From positions 1-64,000 of the forward strand of contig NZ_JAHWDF010000001.1 in NCBI RefSeq assembly GCF_019311235.1: a stretch of 64,000 bases of DNA, in the 5' to 3' direction. The number at the start of each line of letters is the position of its first letter. Within the stretch, counting starts at the first letter, position 1. A program made the position numbers and the translations under genes. The notes under the pieces are model-generated. The model did no database searches and was not told the DNA's origin. It saw only the letters and a list, made by a program, of their open reading frames with translations. Source of the DNA: Mesonia aestuariivivens (GTDB lineage Bacteria; Bacteroidota; Bacteroidia; Flavobacteriales; Flavobacteriaceae). Shown here in pieces: positions 26,345-33,729 of the stretch.

Positions 26345-26776
26345 ATGACTGTAAAAATTATTAATAAATCAAACCATGAGCTTCCTGCTTATGAAACCAT
26401 TGCCTCTGCAGGAATGGATATTCGAGCAAATTTAGAAGATAAAATTGTGTTGAGTCCGTTAGATCGTATCATCGTGAAAACAGGATTGTTTATAGAACTT
26501 CCTGTAGGTTACGAAGCACAAGTAAGACCCAGAAGCGGCTTGGCTGCCAAAAAAGGAATTACCGTACTTAATGCGCCAGGAACTATAGATGCTGATTATC
26601 GCGGAGAGATAGGCGTAATTTTGGTTAATCTATCTAAAGAAGCGTTTGTAATTAACGATGGCGAGCGTATTGCACAATTAGTAATTGCAAAACACGAACG
26701 AGCAGAATGGCAAGAAGTAAATGCTCTAGAAGAATCTGATCGTGGTGAAGGTGGCTTTGGAAGTACCGGCATCTAA
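26345..26776 (+). CDS. dut: Deoxyuridine 5'-triphosphate nucleotidohydrolase
   Basis: Hydrolyses dUTP to dUMP and pyrophosphate, which prevents uracil incorporation and feeds dTMP synthesis. All five trimeric dUTPase motifs are present: [40 protein letters not shown] and [10 protein letters not shown] (the C-terminal lid). Length 143 aa is normal. Translation is probably coupled with the flippase gene 1 base upstream. Confidence 0.97.
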   Translation: MTVKIINKSNHELPAYETIASAGMDIRANLEDKIVLSPLDRIIVKTGLFIELPVGYEAQVRPRSGLAAKKGITVLNAPGTIDADYRGEIGVILVNLSKEAFVINDGERIAQLVIAKHERAEWQEVNALEESDRGEGGFGSTGI

Positions 26777-26808
26777 AATTGAATAACTAATATTTGAAAT
26801 CTATTTAA

Positions 26809-27825
26809 ATGAAAATAATCGTTCCAATGGCGGGAAGAGGTTCTCGTCTTCGTCCACATACTTTAACTGTCCCTAAACCTTTAATTCCAGTGGCTGGTGA
26901 GCCTATTGTTCATCGTTTGGTAAAAGATATAGCCAAAGTTTTAAATCAGCCAATAGAAGAAGTTGCTTTCATTTTAGGAGATCCTGCATTTTTTGGTGAA
27001 GAAATTGTAGCAAGTCTAAAAAACTTAGCAGAATCTTTAGGTGCAAAAGCATCTATTTATCGTCAAGATCAACCATTAGGGACTGGTCACGCCATCATGA
27101 GTGCTAAAGATTCACTCTCTGGACCAGCTGTAGTCGCTTATGCCGATACGCTCATTAAAGCTAATTTTGAACTAGACAAAGATGCAGATGCTGTAATTTG
27201 GACAAAAAAGGTCGCAAACCCTGAAGCTTATGGAGTCGTTAACTTAAATGATAAAGATGAAATTATCGATTTAGTTGAAAAACCTGCAGAATTTGTAAGT
27301 GATGAAGCTGTAATTGGTATTTATTATTTTAAAGACATTACGGTGCTAAAAGGTAAGCTACAAGAAGTTTTAGAAGAAAACCTAATGCACGGCGGCGAAT
27401 ATCAAATTAACGATGGAATTAAGAAGATGATGGCCGATGGCAAAATCTTTAAAACAGGAACCGTAGACGAATGGATGGACTGCGGAAATAAAAACGTAAC
27501 CGTAGAGACAAACGGTAAAATGCTGAATTTCCTAAAGCAAGATGGAGAAAAAACCATATCAGCGTCTGTAAAATTAGAAAATTCAGAAATTATAGAACCT
27601 TGTTATATCGGTGAAAATGTAGTGTTGAAAAATGCTAAAATTGGACCTAATGTTTCTATAGGAGATAATTGTGTGGTAGAAGATAGCGAAATTAAAAATT
27701 CGTTAATTCAAACCAATTCTAGCATTAAAAATGCGAAGTTAGACAACTCTATGATTGGTAATCACGCTAAATACGATGGTCATTATACACAAATTAGTAT
27801 TGGTGATTATTCAGTATTAGAATAA
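26809..27825 (+). CDS. Sugar-phosphate nucleotidyltransferase with left-handed beta-helix tail (338 aa)
   Basis: Makes NDP-sugars from NTP and sugar 1-phosphate. The N-terminal nucleotidyltransferase domain (residues 1-235) carries MAGRGSRLRPHTLTVPKPL, the signature loop and substrate Lys, and further on GGEYQINDG. The C-terminal third (about 250-338) has hexapeptide-like repeats (IGENVVL, IGPNVSIGDN). It could be a glucose-1-phosphate thymidylyl- or uridylyl-type or a mannose-1-phosphate guanylyltransferase; the specificity is not readable. The position next to a flippase suggests a glycan precursor role. Confidence 0.87.
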   Translation: MKIIVPMAGRGSRLRPHTLTVPKPLIPVAGEPIVHRLVKDIAKVLNQPIEEVAFILGDPAFFGEEIVASLKNLAESLGAKASIYRQDQPLGTGHAIMSAKDSLSGPAVVAYADTLIKANFELDKDADAVIWTKKVANPEAYGVVNLNDKDEIIDLVEKPAEFVSDEAVIGIYYFKDITVLKGKLQEVLEENLMHGGEYQINDGIKKMMADGKIFKTGTVDEWMDCGNKNVTVETNGKMLNFLKQDGEKTISASVKLENSEIIEPCYIGENVVLKNAKIGPNVSIGDNCVVEDSEIKNSLIQTNSSIKNAKLDNSMIGNHAKYDGHYTQISIGDYSVLE

Positions 27826-27848
27826 TAATTATAACAAAAACTTATCAT

Positions 27849-27878
27849 CCTACAAGGTAATTACATCTTGTAGGTTTT
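27849..27878 (+). terminator. Terminator after the nucleotidyltransferase gene
   Basis: 8-bp stem (27849-27856 with 27867-27874), 10-base loop, then TTTT. It lies 23 bases past the stop codon at 27825, just before a TTG-started gene, so it may be a partial attenuator. Confidence 0.6.
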
Positions 27879-27903
27879 ACCATAAAGCTGCTTAAAAATA
27901 TAC

Positions 27904-29283
27904 TTGAAAAATAAAAAATTACATACCTTAATTTTTTTCTTCGGAATTTTCTTCGGAAGTATTACTGTTTCAAATTCCCAAGAAAAGCAACAAGATTCAT
28001 TGGCAATTGCTAAGCAAGAAATCAATCAAGATAATTTAGGTAATATAAAAGATAACTTTCAAGAATATTTCTTTCAGGGCTTAACTCAAAGAGGCATAGA
28101 AAACTATGAGAAAGCCATTTCAGCTTTAAAAAAAGCGCAAGAAATTCAGCCTAAAAATGTAGCAGTTTTTTACGAATTAGGAAAAAATTATAAGGCTTTA
28201 GAACAATACAGTAAAGCAGAAGAAAACCTTTACAAAGCCCTTTCAGAAAAAGAAGAAAATGTAGATATTCTTACCGAGCTTTATGATGTTTTCTATCTTA
28301 CTCAAAACTATGATAAAGCCATAGAAATTGCTAAAAAATTAACTCCGTTTAATATGGATTACTATGAAGATTTGGCCAACCTTTATGTAAGAACACAAGA
28401 CTATCAAAAAGCATTAGAAGCCTTAGATTATATTAATGCAAAAGAAGGTCAAAGTGATTATCGTGATGCGTTAAGAGAAAAGATTTTTTCTGAAAATCCA
28501 GATAAAATGTTGGAAGAAAATTTTTTACTAGCTCAGTTAGCAGAAGCCCCTTCAGTAATAAATAATTACTTAGTCTTAATGCACTTTTATGCCAAGCAAA
28601 ATAAGCTTGAAAAAATGTATAAAATTGCAGAAAAATTGCTCAATAAATATCCAGAAGCTAAAGAAGCGCATTATGCGTTATATAAAAAGTACTTAGCCGA
28701 ATATAAAGATAATGAAGCTGTCGCATCAATGAAAACAGTTTTAGAAAGCGATTTGAGCATGACGATGAAGAAAGAAGTTGTAAAAGACTTCGTGCAATTG
28801 GTTAACCAACAACCAAAATACGAGCAAGACCTAATTGAAAGTTTAGATAAACAATTAGCCAATGGTGAGAGCAATGCAGATTTGGCTCAGTTTTACAAAG
28901 GTAGAGATAACCATAAAGCGATTCAGAACTTAGAAAAAGTAGTCAGCGAAAATCCAAATGATTTTGCTTCGGCAAAAGACTTAATGCTATTATACCTGCA
29001 AGAAGAAATGCCTTCCAAATCTATTTTACTGGCAGAAGAATATATGGCAACCTATCCTTCACAGCCTATTTTATATTTGGTGAGTGGTGTTGCTAATAAT
29101 AGCTTGCGAAATTTTAAAGAAGCCGAAGATTATCTTTTAATGGGATTAGATTTTCTAATTGATAACCCTCAAATGGAAAGTGATTTTTATCGGCAATTAG
29201 CTATAGCTTATAGCGGTTTAGGCAAAACTGAAGAAGCAGATAAATTTCAACAGAAATTTGAAACTATAAAAAAAACACTTTAA
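27904..29283 (+). CDS. Exported TPR-repeat protein (459 aa, TTG start)
   Basis: Residues 1-24 form a Sec signal peptide ending at SNSQ. From residue about 55, TPR-like helix pairs run to the C-terminus (ALKKAQEIQPKNVAVFYELG and several similar units). It probably acts as a periplasmic protein scaffold. The start codon is TTG at 27904. It is followed after 3 bases by a lipoprotein gene and then an EnvC-like gene, a grouping known in Flavobacteriia, which suggests an outer-membrane or peptidoglycan maintenance role (inference). Confidence 0.82.
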   Translation: MKNKKLHTLIFFFGIFFGSITVSNSQEKQQDSLAIAKQEINQDNLGNIKDNFQEYFFQGLTQRGIENYEKAISALKKAQEIQPKNVAVFYELGKNYKALEQYSKAEENLYKALSEKEENVDILTELYDVFYLTQNYDKAIEIAKKLTPFNMDYYEDLANLYVRTQDYQKALEALDYINAKEGQSDYRDALREKIFSENPDKMLEENFLLAQLAEAPSVINNYLVLMHFYAKQNKLEKMYKIAEKLLNKYPEAKEAHYALYKKYLAEYKDNEAVASMKTVLESDLSMTMKKEVVKDFVQLVNQQPKYEQDLIESLDKQLANGESNADLAQFYKGRDNHKAIQNLEKVVSENPNDFASAKDLMLLYLQEEMPSKSILLAEEYMATYPSQPILYLVSGVANNSLRNFKEAEDYLLMGLDFLIDNPQMESDFYRQLAIAYSGLGKTEEADKFQQKFETIKKTL

Positions 29284-29286
29284 CAA

Positions 29287-30060
29287 ATGCAGCATATTTA
29301 TAAAACACTTCTAATCCTTTTAGGTTTCTTGGTGATTTCTTGCGGACCTAAAAAAACCGCAGCAGAACGCAAAGCAGATGCAACTAAAGAAAATGTGATT
29401 GAGAAAAATCTAGCCGCAAAACCTTCTTTTAAAACCATGCAAGGTAGGTTAAAAGGAAGCTATGACGATGGGGAAGACAGTCAGTCTATTTCAGTAAGTA
29501 TTAGAATAGAGAAAGATAAAGCCATTTGGCTAAGTGCAAAATTAGCAGGTATTATTCCGTTAGCTAAAGTAATGGTGACTCCAAAACGGGTTCAGTTTTA
29601 CGAAAAAATAAACGGATCTTATTTTGATGGTGACTTTAGTTTATTAAGTAAATGGTTAGGTACAGAGTTAGATTATGAGAAAGTTCAGAATCTATTAATT
29701 GGTCAACCAATTTATGAACTGAAATCTAAAAAATATATCCTTTCATCAAGTCAAAATGGTTACCAGCTATCTTCTATTGAGAAAACCCCTGTTGCAAGGT
29801 CTTTTTTAATCGATTTGTTAACCTTTAGAACGAAAGCACAGCAATTACTTCGTGAAGAAAAGAACCAAGCTGTAATGATTACTTATGACGATTTCTACGG
29901 TAGAGAAAATTATGATATGCCAAAGAATATTATCATCATTGCTAATCAAGAAGATAAGACAACTAAAATAAATATAGATTATCGATCGTTAGCATTTAAT
30001 GAGCCGGTAAGTTTTCCGTTTGAAATACCTTCAGGATACGAAGAAATTATAATTGAATGA
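29287..30060 (+). CDS. DUF4292-like lipoprotein (257 aa)
   Basis: Lipobox FLVISC puts the lipidated Cys near residue 19. The mature chain (beta-rich, with segments VSIRIEKDKAIWLSAKLAGI, ARSFLIDL) resembles the DUF4292 family, whose fold I recall as LolA/LolB-like, binding lipoprotein acyl chains; assignment by eye. The last 4 bases overlap the start of the EnvC-like gene (ATGA), so the two are probably made together. Confidence 0.8.
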   Translation: MQHIYKTLLILLGFLVISCGPKKTAAERKADATKENVIEKNLAAKPSFKTMQGRLKGSYDDGEDSQSISVSIRIEKDKAIWLSAKLAGIIPLAKVMVTPKRVQFYEKINGSYFDGDFSLLSKWLGTELDYEKVQNLLIGQPIYELKSKKYILSSSQNGYQLSSIEKTPVARSFLIDLLTFRTKAQQLLREEKNQAVMITYDDFYGRENYDMPKNIIIIANQEDKTTKINIDYRSLAFNEPVSFPFEIPSGYEEIIIE

Positions 30061-31280
30061 GTCAGTTTCAACTTAAATACATCGTTAGCCTATTTCTTAT
30101 TGTAAGTTGTAGCAGCATTAGTTTTTCTCAAAGCGCTGAGCGAAAAAAATTAGAGCAACAGCGAATAGCACTGCGTAAAGAAATTAACGAAATAAGTAGT
30201 TTGTTGGTTACAAATAAACAGAAACAACAATCTGTTTTAACTCAAGTTGAAGATTTAGATAAACGCATTAGAGCTACAGAAAATTTAATACGAGTAACCA
30301 ATCAAGAAGCTAATTTATTAACTAAAGAAATTAATGCTAATCTTAATAAAATAGCTAAACTACGTAAAGACTTAGAAAAGCTAAAAGAAGATTATGCAAA
30401 GATGATTAAGAAGTCTTACAAGAGTAAATCTAACCAAAGTAGAATCATGTTTTTGTTTTCTTCAGAGAATTTTCTGCAAGCTTACAAACGTTTGCAATAC
30501 ATGAAACAATATACAAAATACAGAAAAAAACAAGGAGTAGAGATTAAACAGCAAACTGAGTTGTTACAAAAGTTAAATGAAGATTTGGTCGAGCAGCGAA
30601 AAGCTAAAGAAGAACTTTTATCTCAAAATAGAATAACCCAAAGTAAGTTACAAAAAGATAAAAAGCAGCAAGAAGAATTAGTAGCCTCTATCCGAAAAAA
30701 GACTGGAGACTTTGAAAAAGAACTTCAGCAAAAGCAAAAAGAAGTTTCTAGAATAGATCAAGAAATTGAACGTTTAATTCGAGAAGCAATTGCAGTAGAA
30801 AATAAAAAGAAAGGTTCTACCTCTACCAGTAAATTTGAGCTTACTCCAGAAGCAAAAGAGTTAGCCGCAAATTTTACAGCAAATAAAGGCAAATTACCTT
30901 GGCCTGTAAAATCTGGAGTTGTCGCGATGAGGTTTGGGACGCACCCTCACCCCGTGGTGAAATCTGCAAAAATTAAAAGTAATGGCGTAAGAATTGAAAC
31001 CAATGAAAACGAAGCAGTAAGAGCCGTTTTTAATGGTAAAGTTTTTAAAATACAAGCCATAAAAGGAGCTAATAAAGCTATTTATGTGATTCATGGAGAT
31101 TTCTTAAGTGTTTATAATAACCTTTCTCATATAAATGTTGAAGTAGGCGATGAGTTAACCACTAATCAAGTAATAGGTAGGGTAGGTAAAAGTACAGCCA
31201 CAGGAAGACCAACTTTAAGCTTTTTTATCTATAAAAATACCCAAGCGTTAGATCCTGCACTTTGGATTTATAAAATGTAA
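30057..31280 (+). CDS. EnvC-like murein hydrolase activator with degenerate LytM domain (407 aa)
   Basis: Signal peptide (residues about 1-25, SCSSISFSQ), then a long coiled coil (about 25-255) and a C-terminal M23/LytM-like domain (about 275-407). The catalytic metal ligands of active LytM enzymes are missing: the usual GxHxGxD site is replaced by SNGVRIET, and the HxH motif by TLSFF. It is therefore expected to activate amidases and not to cut peptidoglycan itself, as EnvC does in E. coli. Last gene of the envelope block; a strong terminator follows. Confidence 0.88.
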   Translation: MSQFQLKYIVSLFLIVSCSSISFSQSAERKKLEQQRIALRKEINEISSLLVTNKQKQQSVLTQVEDLDKRIRATENLIRVTNQEANLLTKEINANLNKIAKLRKDLEKLKEDYAKMIKKSYKSKSNQSRIMFLFSSENFLQAYKRLQYMKQYTKYRKKQGVEIKQQTELLQKLNEDLVEQRKAKEELLSQNRITQSKLQKDKKQQEELVASIRKKTGDFEKELQQKQKEVSRIDQEIERLIREAIAVENKKKGSTSTSKFELTPEAKELAANFTANKGKLPWPVKSGVVAMRFGTHPHPVVKSAKIKSNGVRIETNENEAVRAVFNGKVFKIQAIKGANKAIYVIHGDFLSVYNNLSHINVEVGDELTTNQVIGRVGKSTATGRPTLSFFIYKNTQALDPALWIYKM

Positions 31281-31282
31281 AT

Positions 31283-31315
31283 AAAAAAACCGAAGAAAAT
31301 TTCTTCGGTTTTTTT
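31283..31315. terminator. Bidirectional terminator between envC-like gene and tRNA-Ala
   Basis: A near-perfect hairpin (31283-31298 with 31300-31315), with A-run and T-run on either side, serves the plus-strand gene. On the minus strand the same hairpin starts 1 base beyond the tRNA discriminator at 31317, so it would also end the tRNA transcript. Confidence 0.88.
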
Positions 31316-31316
31316 G

Positions 31317-31390
31317 TGGAGAATATCGGATTCGAACCGATGGCCTTTTGGCTGCCAGCCAAACGCTCTAGCCAACTGAGCTAATCCCCC
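31317..31390 (-). tRNA. tRNA-Ala (anticodon GGC)
   Basis: 74 nucleotides fold as a cloverleaf. Acceptor 5' GGGGGAT pairs with 3' ATTCTCC, which includes the G3-U70 pair that identifies alanine tRNA. D stem GCTC/GAGC, anticodon stem TTTGG/CCAAA with loop CTGGCAG (anticodon GGC), T stem ATCGG/CCGAT with loop TTCGAAT. CCA is not encoded; the 3' end is discriminator A. It decodes GCC and GCU. Confidence 0.95.
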
Positions 31391-31433
31391 CAATTTTTCA
31401 CTAAAATAATCAAAAAATCTATTTTGTATAGTG

Positions 31434-32882
31434 TTATCCTACATTTTCTACAACCAAATCTAAATCAGATTTTTTAGCAGAAATAAGCTGTAAAGTATCG
31501 CCAGCTTCTAATTGAGTAGAACCTTCAGGAACAAAATAATTATCCTCTCTTATAATCATAACGACTAAGGTGTTTTTAGGTAATTTAAGTTGATAAAGTT
31601 TTTGTCCTACACCTTTGCTGTTTTCTCTAAGATGAACTTCTGCAGATTCTGTTTTTGATTCATCTGAAAATTCAAACGCACGGGCTTTTGTTAAGATTTT
31701 AACCGATTTATCTTCTACTCCCAACCAATTTGCCATTTTAATGATTGTAGTGCCTTGTAACATAATAGAAACAAGTGTAACCATAAACACGATGTTAAAA
31801 ATAAGATCTGCTTTCTCTAAACCAGCCACCATAGGGAACGTAGCAAAAACAATAGGCACTGCACCGCGTAAACCTACCCATGAAATAAAGAGCTTACTTT
31901 TTATTTTCATTTTAAAAAAGGCTAAGCTTATAAAAACGCTCAGCGGTCTCGCCACAAAAATTAAAAATAAAGCAATGGCTAAACCAGTTAATATAACCGG
32001 AATAATATGTGTTGGGTAAACTAGTAAACCTAGCGTTAAGAATAAAATAATTTGCATTAGCCAAGCAAACCCATCAAAAAATTGACGTAAAGAGTTTTTT
32101 CTAATTAGTTTGCTGTTACCCAAAATCACTGAAGATATATAAACGGCTAAAAAACCATTTCCGCCGATCACATCTGTAAAAGAGTATGCTATAAAACTTA
32201 ATGCTAAGCCTAGAACAGGGTAAAGCCCTTCAAAATCTAATTCTATTTTATTAATAAGAAGTTTACTTAATTTTCCTATTCCAAAACCGCAAGCTGCTCC
32301 AATGGCAATTTGTGAAATTAATTTAAATATAGAATCCCATCCGTTAAAATCTTGGGCTACTACAATGCCGGTAAATATTGTGGTTAAAAAGTATGCCATT
32401 GGGTCATTACTTCCGCTCTCCAATTCTAACATTGGTCTAATACCGTCTCTAAGGCTAATGTTTTTAGAGCGTAACACAGAAAATACCGCAGCAGCATCTG
32501 TAGAAGAAATAATGGCGCCCAGTAAAAAGGCTTCAGTAATAGAAAAATCTAAAAGATAATAGGTAAACAAGCCTACAGATCCTGCTGTAATAAAAACGCC
32601 TAAAGAAGCTAAAAGACCGCCTTTATACATAATAGGTTTAACGGCATCCCAGCGTGTATCAAGACCGCCAGAGAATAGAATAACGTTTAAAGCGACAATT
32701 CCTATAAATTGAGCAATTAATGGATTGTCAAATTTAATACCTAATAAACCTTCAGAGCCAGCTAACATTCCAACGGCTAAGAAAAGCACAAGTGTAGGTA
32801 CGCCAAAACGGTAGGAGGTTTTTCCTGCTAAAATACTAACGAGTAATAGTAAAGCGCCTACTAATATAATCTGGGCTATCAT
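31434..32882 (-). CDS. Potassium/proton antiporter of the CPA1 (CvrA/NhaP2-like) family (482 aa)
   Basis: Inner-membrane exchanger with about 12 helices. The transport core has the GSNDPMAYFLT helix (Asn-Asp) and FISWVGLRGAVPIVFATFP (the conserved Arg). A TrkA-C-type domain follows at about residues 405-480 (LPKNTLVVMIIR, LEAGDTLQLI), as in K+/H+ antiporters, and probably binds nucleotide or other ligand. The C-terminal CorC-like domain of E. coli CvrA is absent. It is followed (2 bases) by a hydrolase gene on the same strand. Confidence 0.85.
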   Translation of the reverse strand: MIAQIILVGALLLLVSILAGKTSYRFGVPTLVLFLAVGMLAGSEGLLGIKFDNPLIAQFIGIVALNVILFSGGLDTRWDAVKPIMYKGGLLASLGVFITAGSVGLFTYYLLDFSITEAFLLGAIISSTDAAAVFSVLRSKNISLRDGIRPMLELESGSNDPMAYFLTTIFTGIVVAQDFNGWDSIFKLISQIAIGAACGFGIGKLSKLLINKIELDFEGLYPVLGLALSFIAYSFTDVIGGNGFLAVYISSVILGNSKLIRKNSLRQFFDGFAWLMQIILFLTLGLLVYPTHIIPVILTGLAIALFLIFVARPLSVFISLAFFKMKIKSKLFISWVGLRGAVPIVFATFPMVAGLEKADLIFNIVFMVTLVSIMLQGTTIIKMANWLGVEDKSVKILTKARAFEFSDESKTESAEVHLRENSKGVGQKLYQLKLPKNTLVVMIIREDNYFVPEGSTQLEAGDTLQLISAKKSDLDLVVENVG

Positions 32883-32884
32883 AA

Positions 32885-33727
32885 TTAGTCTTGTATAAAC
32901 CTTATACTTTTATTTGTTGCTTTTTCTAAATCTGAAGATAAACTGTTTTGATCCCAAGGATGTTTAGTTTTGAAGACATGATCACTGCCTGTTAAAGTAA
33001 AAAGCTCACTTTTTTTGCTCCACAGATGAAGCTGTTTTGCTTCAGAAATATTAACGGTAGGGTCAGCTTCAGAATGAATAATTAAATAAGGTTTATTTAA
33101 ATTATTGGCTGCTCGTTGAATAGTAAACCGCTCTTTGTGCGTTATAAAATCTTCATAAAATTGAATGTGATGTGGCATTTGTTGTTGCGTGCGCCCGTTT
33201 TTAACATAGTAAAACATTTCGTCTTTCCATTTTTGTAAAGCTTCTCCTTTAGGGAAACGACTTTCGAAATCTGAAACACCATTCCAAGTAATAACTTTTT
33301 TAACCTTATTTTCTTCTTCAGCTTTAATCGTTACAATACCTCCTCCACGACTGTGACCTATTAAATTTATATTTTGCACCTCTGCGTTGGCGTGAAATTC
33401 TTTGGTGGTGGTAATCCAATCAATTACGGTTTGTAAGTCGTCTAGCTGTTTACTAAAATTGTCTTGGGCAAAAGCCTCTAAGTCAGGAAAATCTATAGGT
33501 TGGTCTGCGGTCCCGCCATTGTGTGAGAAATTAAATTTTATGAAGAAAAAATTAGCTTCGGCAAATTTTTCGGCAACCAAATCCCAAGCACCCCAATCTT
33601 TGAAACCTTTGTAGCCATGGCAAAAAATAACAATAGGTTTAGGTTGTTGATTAGGCTCAAAATAAACATCTGTTACAATAGGTTTTTCGTATTTTCCTTC
33701 TAATAAAAAATTTTTTTCTCTAATCAT
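32885..33727 (-). CDS. Alpha/beta hydrolase, dienelactone-hydrolase-like (280 aa)
   Basis: Soluble hydrolase of unknown substrate. The nucleophile elbow is GHSRGGG (Ser near residue 128), the acid is in HSEADPTVN and the catalytic His is in GSDHVF. No signal peptide. It lies between a K+/H+ antiporter gene and an AddB-like gene, with 2-base gaps on both sides, so it is in one operon; nothing in the context identifies its substrate. Confidence 0.82.
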   Translation of the reverse strand: MIREKNFLLEGKYEKPIVTDVYFEPNQQPKPIVIFCHGYKGFKDWGAWDLVAEKFAEANFFFIKFNFSHNGGTADQPIDFPDLEAFAQDNFSKQLDDLQTVIDWITTTKEFHANAEVQNINLIGHSRGGGIVTIKAEEENKVKKVITWNGVSDFESRFPKGEALQKWKDEMFYYVKNGRTQQQMPHHIQFYEDFITHKERFTIQRAANNLNKPYLIIHSEADPTVNISEAKQLHLWSKKSELFTLTGSDHVFKTKHPWDQNSLSSDLEKATNKSIRFIQD

Positions 33728-33729
33728 AG

